Source: Saprospiraceae bacterium
GTDB lineage: Bacteria > Bacteroidota > Bacteroidia > Chitinophagales > Saprospiraceae
Length of the DNA stretch: 36,268 nucleotides
Assembly: GCA_016717105.1 (NCBI GenBank)
Contig: JADKGF010000031.1
Coordinates: 1 to 36,268, forward strand
Direction: 5' to 3'
In this document: positions 14,834 to 22,290 of the stretch, piece by piece
Layout: each line of letters opens with the position of its first letter
Numbering within the stretch: position 1 is the stretch's first letter
Notes under the pieces: model-generated
What the model was told of the DNA's origin: nothing
What the model saw: the letters and a program-made list of their open reading frames with translations, nothing else
Databases searched by the model: none
Program-made: the position numbers and the translations under genes

Positions 14834-16288
14834 TTATTGATATTTGATACAAACATTTTTGGCTTCTGTAAAAAAGTGCAACGCTTCCATGCCGCCTTCA
14901 CGACCTACACCGCTGTTTTTGACTCCTCCAAATGGCGTTCGTAGATCTCTTAGCAACCAACAATTTACCCAAACAATGCCAGATTCCAATCTTTCAGCTA
15001 CTCGATGTGCTCTTGTTAGGTTTTCTGTCCAAACTGTAGTAGCTAGTCCATAGATTGTGCTATTCGCATAGGATAAAACTTCTTCTTCTGTGTCAAATGG
15101 CATTATAGTAACCACAGGTCCGAAGATTTCTTCCTGATTTGTGCGGCAGTCGTGAGATAAACCTTCTATGATGGTAGGCTCGATAAACCATCCGTCTTTG
15201 CATCGGCCTTCAGGATATATTCTTTGGCCTCCGGCAAGTACTTTTCCGCCTTCATCTTGAGCAAGTTGTATATAAGAAAGTACTTTTTGCATATGTGACT
15301 CTGAGACTACAGCACCAGTCTTGGTATTTTCATTGGCTGGATCGCCGACTTTTAATGCGGATACTTTGGCTACAAAGTCTGCTTTAAATTTTTCATAAAT
15401 GGGTCTTTCGACAAAAATTCGAGAGCCACATAGACAAATCTGTCCCTGATTTGAGAATGATGACCTGACTGTCGTAGCTAGCATCTCGGCATAGTTGCAA
15501 TCAGCAAAGATGATGTTAGGATTTTTGCCACCGAGTTCGAGTGACAATTTTTTGAACATAGGTGCTGCAACACTTGCAATTCTTCTTCCAGTCGCTGTAC
15601 CACCTGTAAATGAGATAGCTTTGATTTCAGGATGAATGCAAATAGGCTCTCCTACCTGAGGACCAGTACCATGTACAAAATTTAAAACGCCTTGGGGCAA
15701 CTGAATATCTTCACAAAGCTTTCCCAATAAATACGCTGTAAATGGTGTGACTTCAGATGGCTTAGCCACTACTGTATTTCCTGCAGCTAATGCTGGTGCT
15801 ATCTTCCACGTAAGTAGATACAAGGGAAGATTCCAAGGTGAGATACATCCTGCGATGCCTATTGGCTGTCTGAGTGTATAATTGATACCTATTCCCTGCA
15901 TGAAGTGGGATTCGGAGCTAAAGTGTGTAAGCGCATGTGCAAAAAATCTGAAATTGGATACGGCTCTGGGTATATCCACTGATTTTGCCAATGAAACTGG
16001 CTTTCCATTATCTCTACTTTCAGCTTCCGCAAATTCATCAAGTCGATCTTCAATACCTTGCGCAATCTTTATGAGCCATTCTGATCTGTCGTCATTGGAC
16101 ATCGCTGACCAAGATGGAAATGCTTTTAGGGCAGCATCTACAGCAAGTTGAACATCATTGGCATCAGAATCAGGTATGAGACTATATACTTGTCCTATGG
16201 CTGGCTCATAATTATCAAGATATTTTCCTGAAAGTGGTTCGACAGATTTGCCTCCTATAAAATTTGAAATTTTAAGCAGATGATTCAT
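14834..16288 (-). CDS. amnC: Aldehyde dehydrogenase, 2-aminomuconate 6-semialdehyde dehydrogenase type
   Basis: This 484-residue NAD-dependent aldehyde dehydrogenase has the catalytic Cys C285 in NQGQICLCGSR and the general base E251 in LSLELGGKNPN. The stretches NQGQICLC, GIVWVNCWLLRDLRTPFGG and GREGG...FFTEAK.V are close to those of mammalian ALDH8A1 and bacterial 2-aminomuconic semialdehyde dehydrogenases (EC 1.2.1.32), which oxidise 2-aminomuconate semialdehyde to 2-aminomuconate. The nearby tryptophan dioxygenase and 2-aminomuconate deaminase support this substrate. 2-hydroxymuconic semialdehyde is the alternative. It has its own promoter and lies 132 nt after the dioxygenase gene. Confidence 0.88.
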   Translation of the reverse strand: MNHLLKISNFIGGKSVEPLSGKYLDNYEPAIGQVYSLIPDSDANDVQLAVDAALKAFPSWSAMSNDDRSEWLIKIAQGIEDRLDEFAEAESRDNGKPVSLAKSVDIPRAVSNFRFFAHALTHFSSESHFMQGIGINYTLRQPIGIAGCISPWNLPLYLLTWKIAPALAAGNTVVAKPSEVTPFTAYLLGKLCEDIQLPQGVLNFVHGTGPQVGEPICIHPEIKAISFTGGTATGRRIASVAAPMFKKLSLELGGKNPNIIFADCNYAEMLATTVRSSFSNQGQICLCGSRIFVERPIYEKFKADFVAKVSALKVGDPANENTKTGAVVSESHMQKVLSYIQLAQDEGGKVLAGGQRIYPEGRCKDGWFIEPTIIEGLSHDCRTNQEEIFGPVVTIMPFDTEEEVLSYANSTIYGLATTVWTENLTRAHRVAERLESGIVWVNCWLLRDLRTPFGGVKNSGVGREGGMEALHFFTEAKNVCIKYQ

Positions 16289-16329
16289 TTTGAAAAATTA
16301 AATAACTTAAAAGGGTTTTGTCTGATGTT

Positions 16330-16337
16330 CAAAGATA
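16330..16337 (-). promoter_or_regulatory. Putative -7 element for the aldehyde dehydrogenase gene
   Basis: Minus-strand TATCTTTG, an exact -7 match, about 42 nt before the ATG at 16288. No clear -33 TTG at the expected distance. The gene may also be read from the upstream dioxygenase transcript. Confidence 0.5.
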
Positions 16338-16420
16338 CTTAAGTCTTGATTTGAAATCGTTGAAATATATAGATTGTAAAACGACAATTAATATCAAAGA
16401 TCCTAGTGCTATCAGGCAAA

Positions 16421-17524
16421 TCAAGCATTCATAGCCGAGAAATAAAATCCAAGATTTCTTCTGAAACTTTCAGGCAAAACAGGAAGATCTGATCTCGGGA
16501 TCAATAGTGTACTCACATTGTGAAAATCTGCAAAAATATGATGTTTAGCAGCTGTCATGGCTAAATATTCATGGCCTGATGATCCGCCAGTACCTATCTT
16601 TTTGCCCAACATTCTCATGACCATTTGTGCATGGCGGTACCGCCAAGTAGTGATATGATCATCTATTTCTACCAGTTTGGAAAGTAACTGGAAAGGTACA
16701 TGCAATATAGGCTCGTCTCGGTACAAGTGTATAAACAAAGCTGCAAGTGTGGCCTTATATGATAGTTGTAATTTGCCTTCTTTGATGAGTTCATTGTGTT
16801 TACTTTCATTCATTATGTTTGCAAAATAGGTGTTGGTATCACCCAACATCGACAATCTCATTTGTTTAGATTCTGCAGAAAGAATATCTGTATTCAAAAT
16901 GGCTTCTTGTTCTCTAGCAAGCATATTAGTAACAGCATTTTGGTACTCCGCGACAAAATTGAATTCACCGAAATCCAAAAAAGGTGTCCTCTCTAGCCAA
17001 TCTTCTATCAGGTCAAAAAGTGATTTGCTTGATTCCAGATTTTCAAGTTTTTCCTTTTTGTCAGTGGCAAAGACGCAGTGATAAGGCTTGTCATTATATG
17101 TCGTCCGTCTATTTTCTTTTAATCCCAACATCACTTCCATTTCTCTGAACTGAAAACTTTGGAATCCGGATGCAGGAAATAGATAATTTCGAAAATCAAG
17201 GAAATCTAGCGGTGTCATAGTCTCCATTACACCCAATTGCTGGATCAAAAGTTTCATGATCTCTATTATCCTACCTAATCTCGCAACAGCTATTCCAACA
17301 TTTTTTTCATTTACAGTTTGTGCACTAAAATCATTAGCAATTGCCTTAATTTCAAAATTGATTTGTTTAAACCAAAGTTCGTACACTTGATGTGTGATGA
17401 TAAATAACATTTCGTCATGCGCATGTGTGCCAACTTCATCACTTCTTAGCGTTTGGGCTGAAGTGATTTTATCAATCTGAAGGTAGGAGTTGTAATGAAT
17501 AGATGAGTACTTGGATGATGACAT
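16421..17524 (-). CDS. kynA: Tryptophan 2,3-dioxygenase
   Basis: This 367-residue heme enzyme opens the indole ring of L-tryptophan to N-formylkynurenine. Hallmarks are DEMLFIITHQVYELWFKQ (substrate pocket, H45), PASGFQSFQFREMEVMLG, and WRYRHAQMVMRMLG with the heme-ligand His at H298, followed by the GTGGSSG loop that holds the substrate carboxylate. It lies 12 nt after the 2-aminomuconate deaminase gene, in the same direction. Length is at the long end for bacterial enzymes (about 280-300) and closer to animal-type TDO and the Bacteroidota forms. The first and last steps of the kynurenine route are thus paired in one transcript; kynurenine formamidase, monooxygenase and kynureninase are not in the window. 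Confidence 0.95.
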   Translation of the reverse strand: MSSSKYSSIHYNSYLQIDKITSAQTLRSDEVGTHAHDEMLFIITHQVYELWFKQINFEIKAIANDFSAQTVNEKNVGIAVARLGRIIEIMKLLIQQLGVMETMTPLDFLDFRNYLFPASGFQSFQFREMEVMLGLKENRRTTYNDKPYHCVFATDKKEKLENLESSKSLFDLIEDWLERTPFLDFGEFNFVAEYQNAVTNMLAREQEAILNTDILSAESKQMRLSMLGDTNTYFANIMNESKHNELIKEGKLQLSYKATLAALFIHLYRDEPILHVPFQLLSKLVEIDDHITTWRYRHAQMVMRMLGKKIGTGGSSGHEYLAMTAAKHHIFADFHNVSTLLIPRSDLPVLPESFRRNLGFYFSAMNA

Positions 17525-17536
17525 GGTGTGCGAATT

Positions 17537-17956
17537 TTATTTTGGCAATAATGCCGTTACTTTTATTTCTATCAACAGGTGTGGATGCGGTAATTGGTGG
17601 ACAGCGACAGTCGTACGTGTAGGTCCAGTATAATCAAAATACTGTCCATAAACTTCATTGTATCCACCGAAATCATTCATATTTACAAGAAATGTGGTCA
17701 GATCTACGATGTTTTCTAAGTCAGCGCCTACACTTTGGAGGATAGACCTTATATTTTCTATTACTGCTTTGGTTTGCTTGCGAATATCCAGATTGGTTGT
17801 GCCCATTTCGTCCACTTCTACGCCTTCAAATGTATTGTCAGCTCGGCGACTGCTTGTCCCTGAGACAAAAATAAATGGACCTGCTATTTTTAAATGCGGA
17901 TATTTACCTCTTGGTTTTGCTTTATCGGTAAGTACGATGCCAGCCTTGTCTTCCAC
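17537..17956 (-). CDS. amnD: 2-aminomuconate deaminase (RidA/YjgF family)
   Basis: This RidA-fold enzyme is predicted to hydrolyse 2-aminomuconate to 4-oxalocrotonate and ammonia, the step after the semialdehyde dehydrogenase. PRGKYPHLK, FIFVSGTSSRRADNTF, DLTTFLVNMNDFGGYNEVYG and PTRTTVAVHQLPHPHLLIE are near-identical in character to AmnD-type deaminases of about 142 residues. The frame is open upstream to an ATG at 18097, but that would add 47 residues unlike the family. A promoter element also lies inside that stretch. I therefore choose the GTG at 17956 (139 residues). Distinguishing it from a generic RidA relies on the match and on the kynA neighbour. Confidence 0.85.
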   Translation of the reverse strand: MEDKAGIVLTDKAKPRGKYPHLKIAGPFIFVSGTSSRRADNTFEGVEVDEMGTTNLDIRKQTKAVIENIRSILQSVGADLENIVDLTTFLVNMNDFGGYNEVYGQYFDYTGPTRTTVAVHQLPHPHLLIEIKVTALLPK

Positions 17957-17980
17957 GATTTTGGTGGTTTGGTTAGATGC

Positions 17981-17989
17981 GTAAAGATA
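17981..17989 (-). promoter_or_regulatory. Putative -7 element of the amnD-kynA operon
   Basis: Minus-strand TATCTTTAC followed by GCATCTAACCAAA, almost the same as the gcvT promoter (TATCTTTACGCATCCTTAACC). It supports a transcript start near 17975 and translation from GTG 17956. Confidence 0.5.
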
Positions 17990-18164
17990 CAAAGATTGTA
18001 CAAATAATTGGGCTTTCACATATCGACAAACGTTAATTTTAAATATTTGAACGATAAAAAGACGGATTTCTACCTGACACTTCAAAAACATATGCATCTC
18101 TACTCAAAATTTCTTTTACAAAGGGCTTTTTAATATCTTGCACCCTAATAATTCGACATTAGAA

Positions 18165-18950
18165 ATGAATACAAGTTTGATAGGTAAGAATGCATTGGTT
18201 TGCGGTAGTTCCAAAGGTCTAGGTAAGGCATCCGCTATTGAATTGGCTGCTTTGGGTGCCAATGTAACGCTGCTCTCCAGAAGTGCTGATATGTTGTTGG
18301 ATGCTGTAAATGATTTATCCCTCGTCCAAGGGCAGCATCATAGTTTTATTGTTGCAGATATTTCAGACCATGAAAGTCTCAAGGCCAAAATAAAGACACT
18401 TACGGCTTCGCGACCTATTCATATCTTGGTCAATAATACCGGTGGTCCAGCAGCAGGTGCCATACTCAATGCATCAGCCGATGAATTTTTATCTGCATTT
18501 AACAATCATTTGATTACCAATCATCTGCTTGCAAATCTTGTTGTACCAGGTATGAAAAAATCCGGATATGGACGTATAATCAATATGATATCGACATCAG
18601 TAAAGATTCCTCTCAAAGGATTGGGTGTAAGCAATACCATAAGAGGCGCTGTGGCTTCATGGTCCAAGACACTTTCCAATGAACTTGCACCTTTCGGTAT
18701 CACAGTCAATAATGTCTTGCCTGGCGCTACTGCTACAGATAGACTTGAAGAAATCATCAACAATAAAGCCGATAAATCACAGCGTACCAGAATAGAGATA
18801 GAAAGTGAAATGATAGCTGAAATTCCAATGGGACGTTTCGGAAAACCGGAAGAAATCGCGGCTGCTGTTGCTTTTCTTGCATCGCCTTCAGCATCTTATA
18901 TCACAGGAATCAGTATAGCGGTAGATGGTGGAAGGACAGGAAGCCTCTGA
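18165..18950 (+). CDS. SDR-family oxidoreductase with altered YxxxK motif
   Basis: This 261-residue Rossmann-fold protein has the SDR nucleotide-binding signature G14-SSK-G18-L-G20, NNTGG (90-94) and S143 in the position of the catalytic serine. The usual catalytic Tyr and Lys (YxxxK) are replaced: the aligned segment is SNTIR, with S156 and R160. The C-terminus (ITVNNVLPGAT, MGRFGKPEEIAAAVAFLAS, ITG..IAVDGG) is standard. It is divergent from amnD, so it may belong to the tryptophan pathway, but substrate and even redox activity are open. ATG 18165 is preferred over the TTG at 18138, which overlaps a TATCTTG promoter-like box. Confidence 0.85.
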   Translation: MNTSLIGKNALVCGSSKGLGKASAIELAALGANVTLLSRSADMLLDAVNDLSLVQGQHHSFIVADISDHESLKAKIKTLTASRPIHILVNNTGGPAAGAILNASADEFLSAFNNHLITNHLLANLVVPGMKKSGYGRIINMISTSVKIPLKGLGVSNTIRGAVASWSKTLSNELAPFGITVNNVLPGATATDRLEEIINNKADKSQRTRIEIESEMIAEIPMGRFGKPEEIAAAVAFLASPSASYITGISIAVDGGRTGSL

Positions 18951-18967
18951 TACTTTTTCAAAATAGG

Positions 18968-19001
18968 CAAAGGCTTACAAACCGGAGAATGCAAGCCTTT
19001 G
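18968..19001 (+). terminator. Hairpin after SDR gene, possible terminator
   Basis: A perfect 9-bp stem CAAAGGCTT (18968-18976) with AAGCCTTTG (18993-19001) and a 16-nt loop, 18 nt after the stop. The T tract is poor, so termination is likely but may be incomplete. Confidence 0.5.
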
Positions 19002-19134
19002 TGAAATTTCATAAGATGAACTTAATCTGTAACTTACAAAATGAATTTTTACTCTTTAAAATTTATTAACATCTTATTTAGAACGATTGTTTAGAAATAT
19101 TTATTGCCCAAAATGATAATTTTGCACTAAATAT

Positions 19135-19638
19135 TTAATTCATCATACGGGCCCACGCTATTCTGATCAATATCAAAAATCCGACAAACATCAATACAAA
19201 CTGATAAAAAGGCAAAAAGGTAAATACAAAAATATTTGTCTTTTCAAGGATCCACATCATACTTATCACGACGGTAATGATGAAAAATAGTGAGCCGATT
19301 TTATCGAAGCCAGGTACATCATTGAGACTTACATTTCTTTTGACCAACCACAATGTAATGAACATGCACAATATAGGTAGAATCTGTGTAAACATATTCA
19401 TCTGCATGATAGGCTGTCGTTCGAAAAGGAATAAATAGGCATTAAGCGTAAGTGCAAAAATACCCGGAATACAAGCGCCATAAACCAATACAGTATAAAG
19501 ATATTTCCAAGGTGACAGATGACCTTCATTTTTTCCAAATATAATGGATAAAAATGCTGTAAATGGCAAAGCAAAAAAATAAAATAGCACAATATTGGGT
19601 TGGTTGGAAACAGTTTCAAAAAATTGTCCTAATGTCAT
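19135..19638 (-). CDS. Unknown integral membrane protein, about five transmembrane segments
   Basis: This 167-residue hydrophobic protein has about five membrane segments (for example VLFYFFALPFTAFLSIIFG, LYTVLVYGACIPGIFAL, and a C-terminal LPFYQFVLMFVGFLILI). It ends with RMMN and has no signal peptide beyond the first segment. I recognise no domain. It is the last of four minus-strand genes that begin with a nucleoside-transporter homologue, 42 nt after the 248-residue membrane protein gene. The region between it and the SDR gene (19002-19134) holds nothing I can name. Confidence 0.75.
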   Translation of the reverse strand: MTLGQFFETVSNQPNIVLFYFFALPFTAFLSIIFGKNEGHLSPWKYLYTVLVYGACIPGIFALTLNAYLFLFERQPIMQMNMFTQILPILCMFITLWLVKRNVSLNDVPGFDKIGSLFFIITVVISMMWILEKTNIFVFTFLPFYQFVLMFVGFLILIRIAWARMMN

Positions 19639-19680
19639 TTTAATAATATTTTGTGCTAAAAATAAATAAGTATCGGGTTT

Positions 19681-20427
19681 TCAGTTAATATGCAATGAGC
19701 GTCTCCGATCCAAAAACAGTATGCCAGTAAGCATCACAATTACACCGGCAAGACTTACCAACTCCTTAGTCCAAGCTTGTTTTGCTGATAGATGAATTAC
19801 ATTTGCTGGCATTTTGATAGATTCGATAAATTCTATGTGATTCTGAATGTAAAAGCCACCCAGAGCTATAAAAATTCCAATTATGAAAACAAGGTAACCA
19901 ATTTGCTTATAATCAAGGGATTTCATTCCGAAGACATCCATTATTTTATACATAAACACCAAAGAGAAGCTAAATGCAATGGCAAAAATAAATGGGATTC
20001 CTAATGTAAAAAATAATCCAAGACTAAATGTCAATCCTAATGAAATTACAAACATCCAGCCGATATTTTCTATTTTTGGAAATGAGTTATAAAACTTTAT
20101 TCTCAAGAAAAAGATCAATAATAAGCTTAAAGGCAAGCTGATCTGCGAAAGGAAACTCTGACTTTGATCTTTCAAAATGATGGCCCAAGCAAAAAAAGAA
20201 ATTTCTATCAAAGTAAGAAGGGCGATAATCAGAATAATTGAAATGGCAAACAATCGGCTATGTTGTTTTGAATTTTCATTTTGTATGGATGAATTTTTCA
20301 TCTGCGGAAATATGAGATTCAATATCAAAATACAAATAAGAAAACACAAACCGAGGCCGATATATAAGTAATTTACCCATGGTAAGGTTTCATTTTCAGG
20401 AATAAAATAAGTACTAAACGGCAACAT
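19681..20427 (-). CDS. Unknown polytopic membrane protein
   Basis: This 248-residue protein has about seven or eight hydrophobic segments, among them YLYIGLGLCFLICILILNLIF near the start and VSLAGVIVMLTGILFL near the end, with a short basic C-terminus (RRRSLHIN). A charged loop rich in Asn, Gln and Ser follows the first segment. No family recognised. It starts 5 nt after the stop of the 122-residue membrane protein gene, so the two are probably co-translated. Context suggests a role connected to the NupG-like transporter, which is inference. Confidence 0.75.
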   Translation of the reverse strand: MLPFSTYFIPENETLPWVNYLYIGLGLCFLICILILNLIFPQMKNSSIQNENSKQHSRLFAISIILIIALLTLIEISFFAWAIILKDQSQSFLSQISLPLSLLLIFFLRIKFYNSFPKIENIGWMFVISLGLTFSLGLFFTLGIPFIFAIAFSFSLVFMYKIMDVFGMKSLDYKQIGYLVFIIGIFIALGGFYIQNHIEFIESIKMPANVIHLSAKQAWTKELVSLAGVIVMLTGILFLDRRRSLHIN

Positions 20428-20432
20428 TAATC

Positions 20433-20801
20433 CTAATGAAAGGTATGCCTAATTTTATACTTATCGCTATTCAATACCAATGGTTTCAAAATGATACCTG
20501 CCAACAAACCTTGAAAAATTCCAAGCAAAATCAGGCTCCAATTATTGACCAATACCATTTGAAGCGCCATTAATCCAGCATTTGCCAATGAGATAGAGAT
20601 AAAAGCTAATTTGGAAGAATGGATTGCCTGCAAAAAAAACAAACCTAAGCTACACAGCAATCCAGCCACAGCCAAGCCAACGACTGAATAATCTACCATT
20701 TTTGATGTCAATATAGTTGGAATAAAACATCCATACCACACAGCAAAAAGTGCAGAAAGTAAAATTACATTAAACTTTTCCGTTTTATAAAGTGGTGTCA
20801 C
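20433..20801 (-). CDS. Unknown small membrane protein, four transmembrane segments
   Basis: This 122-residue protein has four likely membrane segments (VILLSALFAVWYGCFIP, VVGLAVAGLLCSLGLFFL, AFISISLANAGLMALQMVL, LILLGIFQGLLAGIIL). The start overlaps the stop of the transporter gene by 4 nt (20798-20801), a sign of translational coupling. Its four-helix layout resembles small auxiliary membrane proteins but no named family is recognised. Confidence 0.75.
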   Translation of the reverse strand: MTPLYKTEKFNVILLSALFAVWYGCFIPTILTSKMVDYSVVGLAVAGLLCSLGLFFLQAIHSSKLAFISISLANAGLMALQMVLVNNWSLILLGIFQGLLAGIILKPLVLNSDKYKIRHTFH

Positions 20802-22012
20802 TCTTGATATTCTATCTTTTCATCCTTAAATGTAAATAAGAACAAGACCAATATGACGATAGCAAAAATAGCTGGATACGTCCATATCGTTTGCCAATCA
20901 TCTCCATTAGTTTCGACTATTTTGCCGGCAACCCAAAACCCGATCAACATACCAACACCATAGGTAGCAAGCGTGATGAGCCCTTGAGCGGCACTCTTTA
21001 CATTAGCTCCAGCTTTGGCATTTGTATATATCTGACCACTTACAAAGAAAAAATCATAACAAATACCATGCAGCGCAATGCCTAATATCAACATAAACGA
21101 TAAGCTGCCAGCATCACCAAATGCAAAGAAAACATATCGAATCGCCCAAGCTAACATACCAGCCATGATGGTCATTTTAAAACCATATTTTTTAAAGAAA
21201 TAGGGTAGCAACAACATAAAGGCTACTTCCGACATTTGCCCGATAGTCATCTTGCCAGTTGGATTATCCATGCCTACATTTACTAAGAAAGGATTGGCAT
21301 TGGCATAATAAAATGCGAGTGGAATACAAATAAGAATTGACGATATAAAAAATATAAGAAAATTTCTGTCAGACAGCAATTTTAATGCATCAAATCCGAG
21401 GATTTCCTGCACACTGACTTTGACATTTTTGTCTATTCGCGGTGGCGTAGCAGGTAGGAAAAAGCTGAAGATACCTAAAATAGCTGAAGCGCCACCAGCC
21501 AATAGAAATGTATTTTTCAATTGGCCTGAAGCGATCATTTCCTGAGCATCCCAAGCAAAAATATAGCTGATAGACAGCCCAGCTACGATCCACCCGATTG
21601 TACCCCAAACTCTGATATATGAAAACTCTTTGGCTGGATCTTTCATTTGATTGAAGGCTACGGAATTTACTAAAGCAAGTGTCGGCATATAAGCGATCAT
21701 ATAGCCAAGCACATATGGATAAAAAGTACCAAAATCCGTTGTCTGAGACATCAAATACATTAAACCTGCGCCTGCGAGATGTAATACACCAAGGATTTTT
21801 TCAGCATTAAAATACCTATCGGCTATCATCCCAATAATAAATGGTGCAATGATAGCGCCCCAACTTTGTGTACTGAAAGCTTGTGCTATCTGGCCGCCTG
21901 TGGCTGACATGTTACTACCTAAAAATGTACCCAATGTAACGAACCATGCGCCCCAGATAAAAAACTGGAGAAACATCATGAACGAAAGTTGGGTTTGTAT
22001 TGATTTATTCAT
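20798..22012 (-). CDS. Nucleoside:H+ symporter family (NupG/XapB-like MFS) transporter
   Basis: This 404-residue protein has about 12 membrane segments. The opening LSFMMFLQFFIWGAWFVTLGTFL, WGAIIAPFIIGMIADR, YIRVWGTIGWIVAG and SLSFMLILGIALHGICYDFFFVSGQIY are hallmarks of the Nuc_H_symport family (E. coli NupG, XapB). It probably takes up nucleosides by proton symport. It is the first gene of a four-gene membrane-protein operon read from a strong promoter at 22056-22085. Substrate range is inferred from the family. Confidence 0.9.
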   Translation of the reverse strand: MNKSIQTQLSFMMFLQFFIWGAWFVTLGTFLGSNMSATGGQIAQAFSTQSWGAIIAPFIIGMIADRYFNAEKILGVLHLAGAGLMYLMSQTTDFGTFYPYVLGYMIAYMPTLALVNSVAFNQMKDPAKEFSYIRVWGTIGWIVAGLSISYIFAWDAQEMIASGQLKNTFLLAGGASAILGIFSFFLPATPPRIDKNVKVSVQEILGFDALKLLSDRNFLIFFISSILICIPLAFYYANANPFLVNVGMDNPTGKMTIGQMSEVAFMLLLPYFFKKYGFKMTIMAGMLAWAIRYVFFAFGDAGSLSFMLILGIALHGICYDFFFVSGQIYTNAKAGANVKSAAQGLITLATYGVGMLIGFWVAGKIVETNGDDWQTIWTYPAIFAIVILVLFLFTFKDEKIEYQE

Positions 22013-22055
22013 TTTGGAATTGATTAAAAAAGTTGATTGTTAAAAATATTAAAAA

Positions 22056-22085
22056 CAAAGATAGACACAATTTTTAAACACCAAA
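22056..22085 (-). promoter_or_regulatory. Strong Bacteroidota promoter of the NupG-like operon
   Basis: On the minus strand TTTG (22085-22082), 18 nt, TATCTTTG (22063-22056). Both boxes are perfect. The transporter ATG at 22012 lies about 37 nt after the expected start. Confidence 0.7.
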
Positions 22086-22220
22086 CCTTAAGTTATTTTT
22101 TATTGTGAAATATCTTTTATCATTTTTTATATTGCTATATCGCAGAATATTAATTTTTTATTAATTCGAATTCAAAATATAAAATTGTATATTTAAAAAA
22201 TACTTAGTCGTTTCGTTTGG

Positions 22221-22236
22221 TGTAACATTGGTTACA
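22221..22236 (+). promoter_or_regulatory. FNR/Crp-like palindromic operator upstream of SQR 2
   Basis: TGTAACATTGGTTACA is a perfect 6-bp dyad with a 4-bp spacer, the geometry of Crp/FNR-superfamily sites. A -7-like TATGTTTG follows at 22258-22265, so the dyad would be centred about 40-45 nt before the transcript start, where activators of this family usually bind. No -33 box is seen, which fits activator dependence. The regulator is not in the window. Confidence 0.5.
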
Positions 22237-22290
22237 TAGCGTATAGTATTTTGGTTATATGTTTGTCGTCAAACAATTAAATCAAAATCA

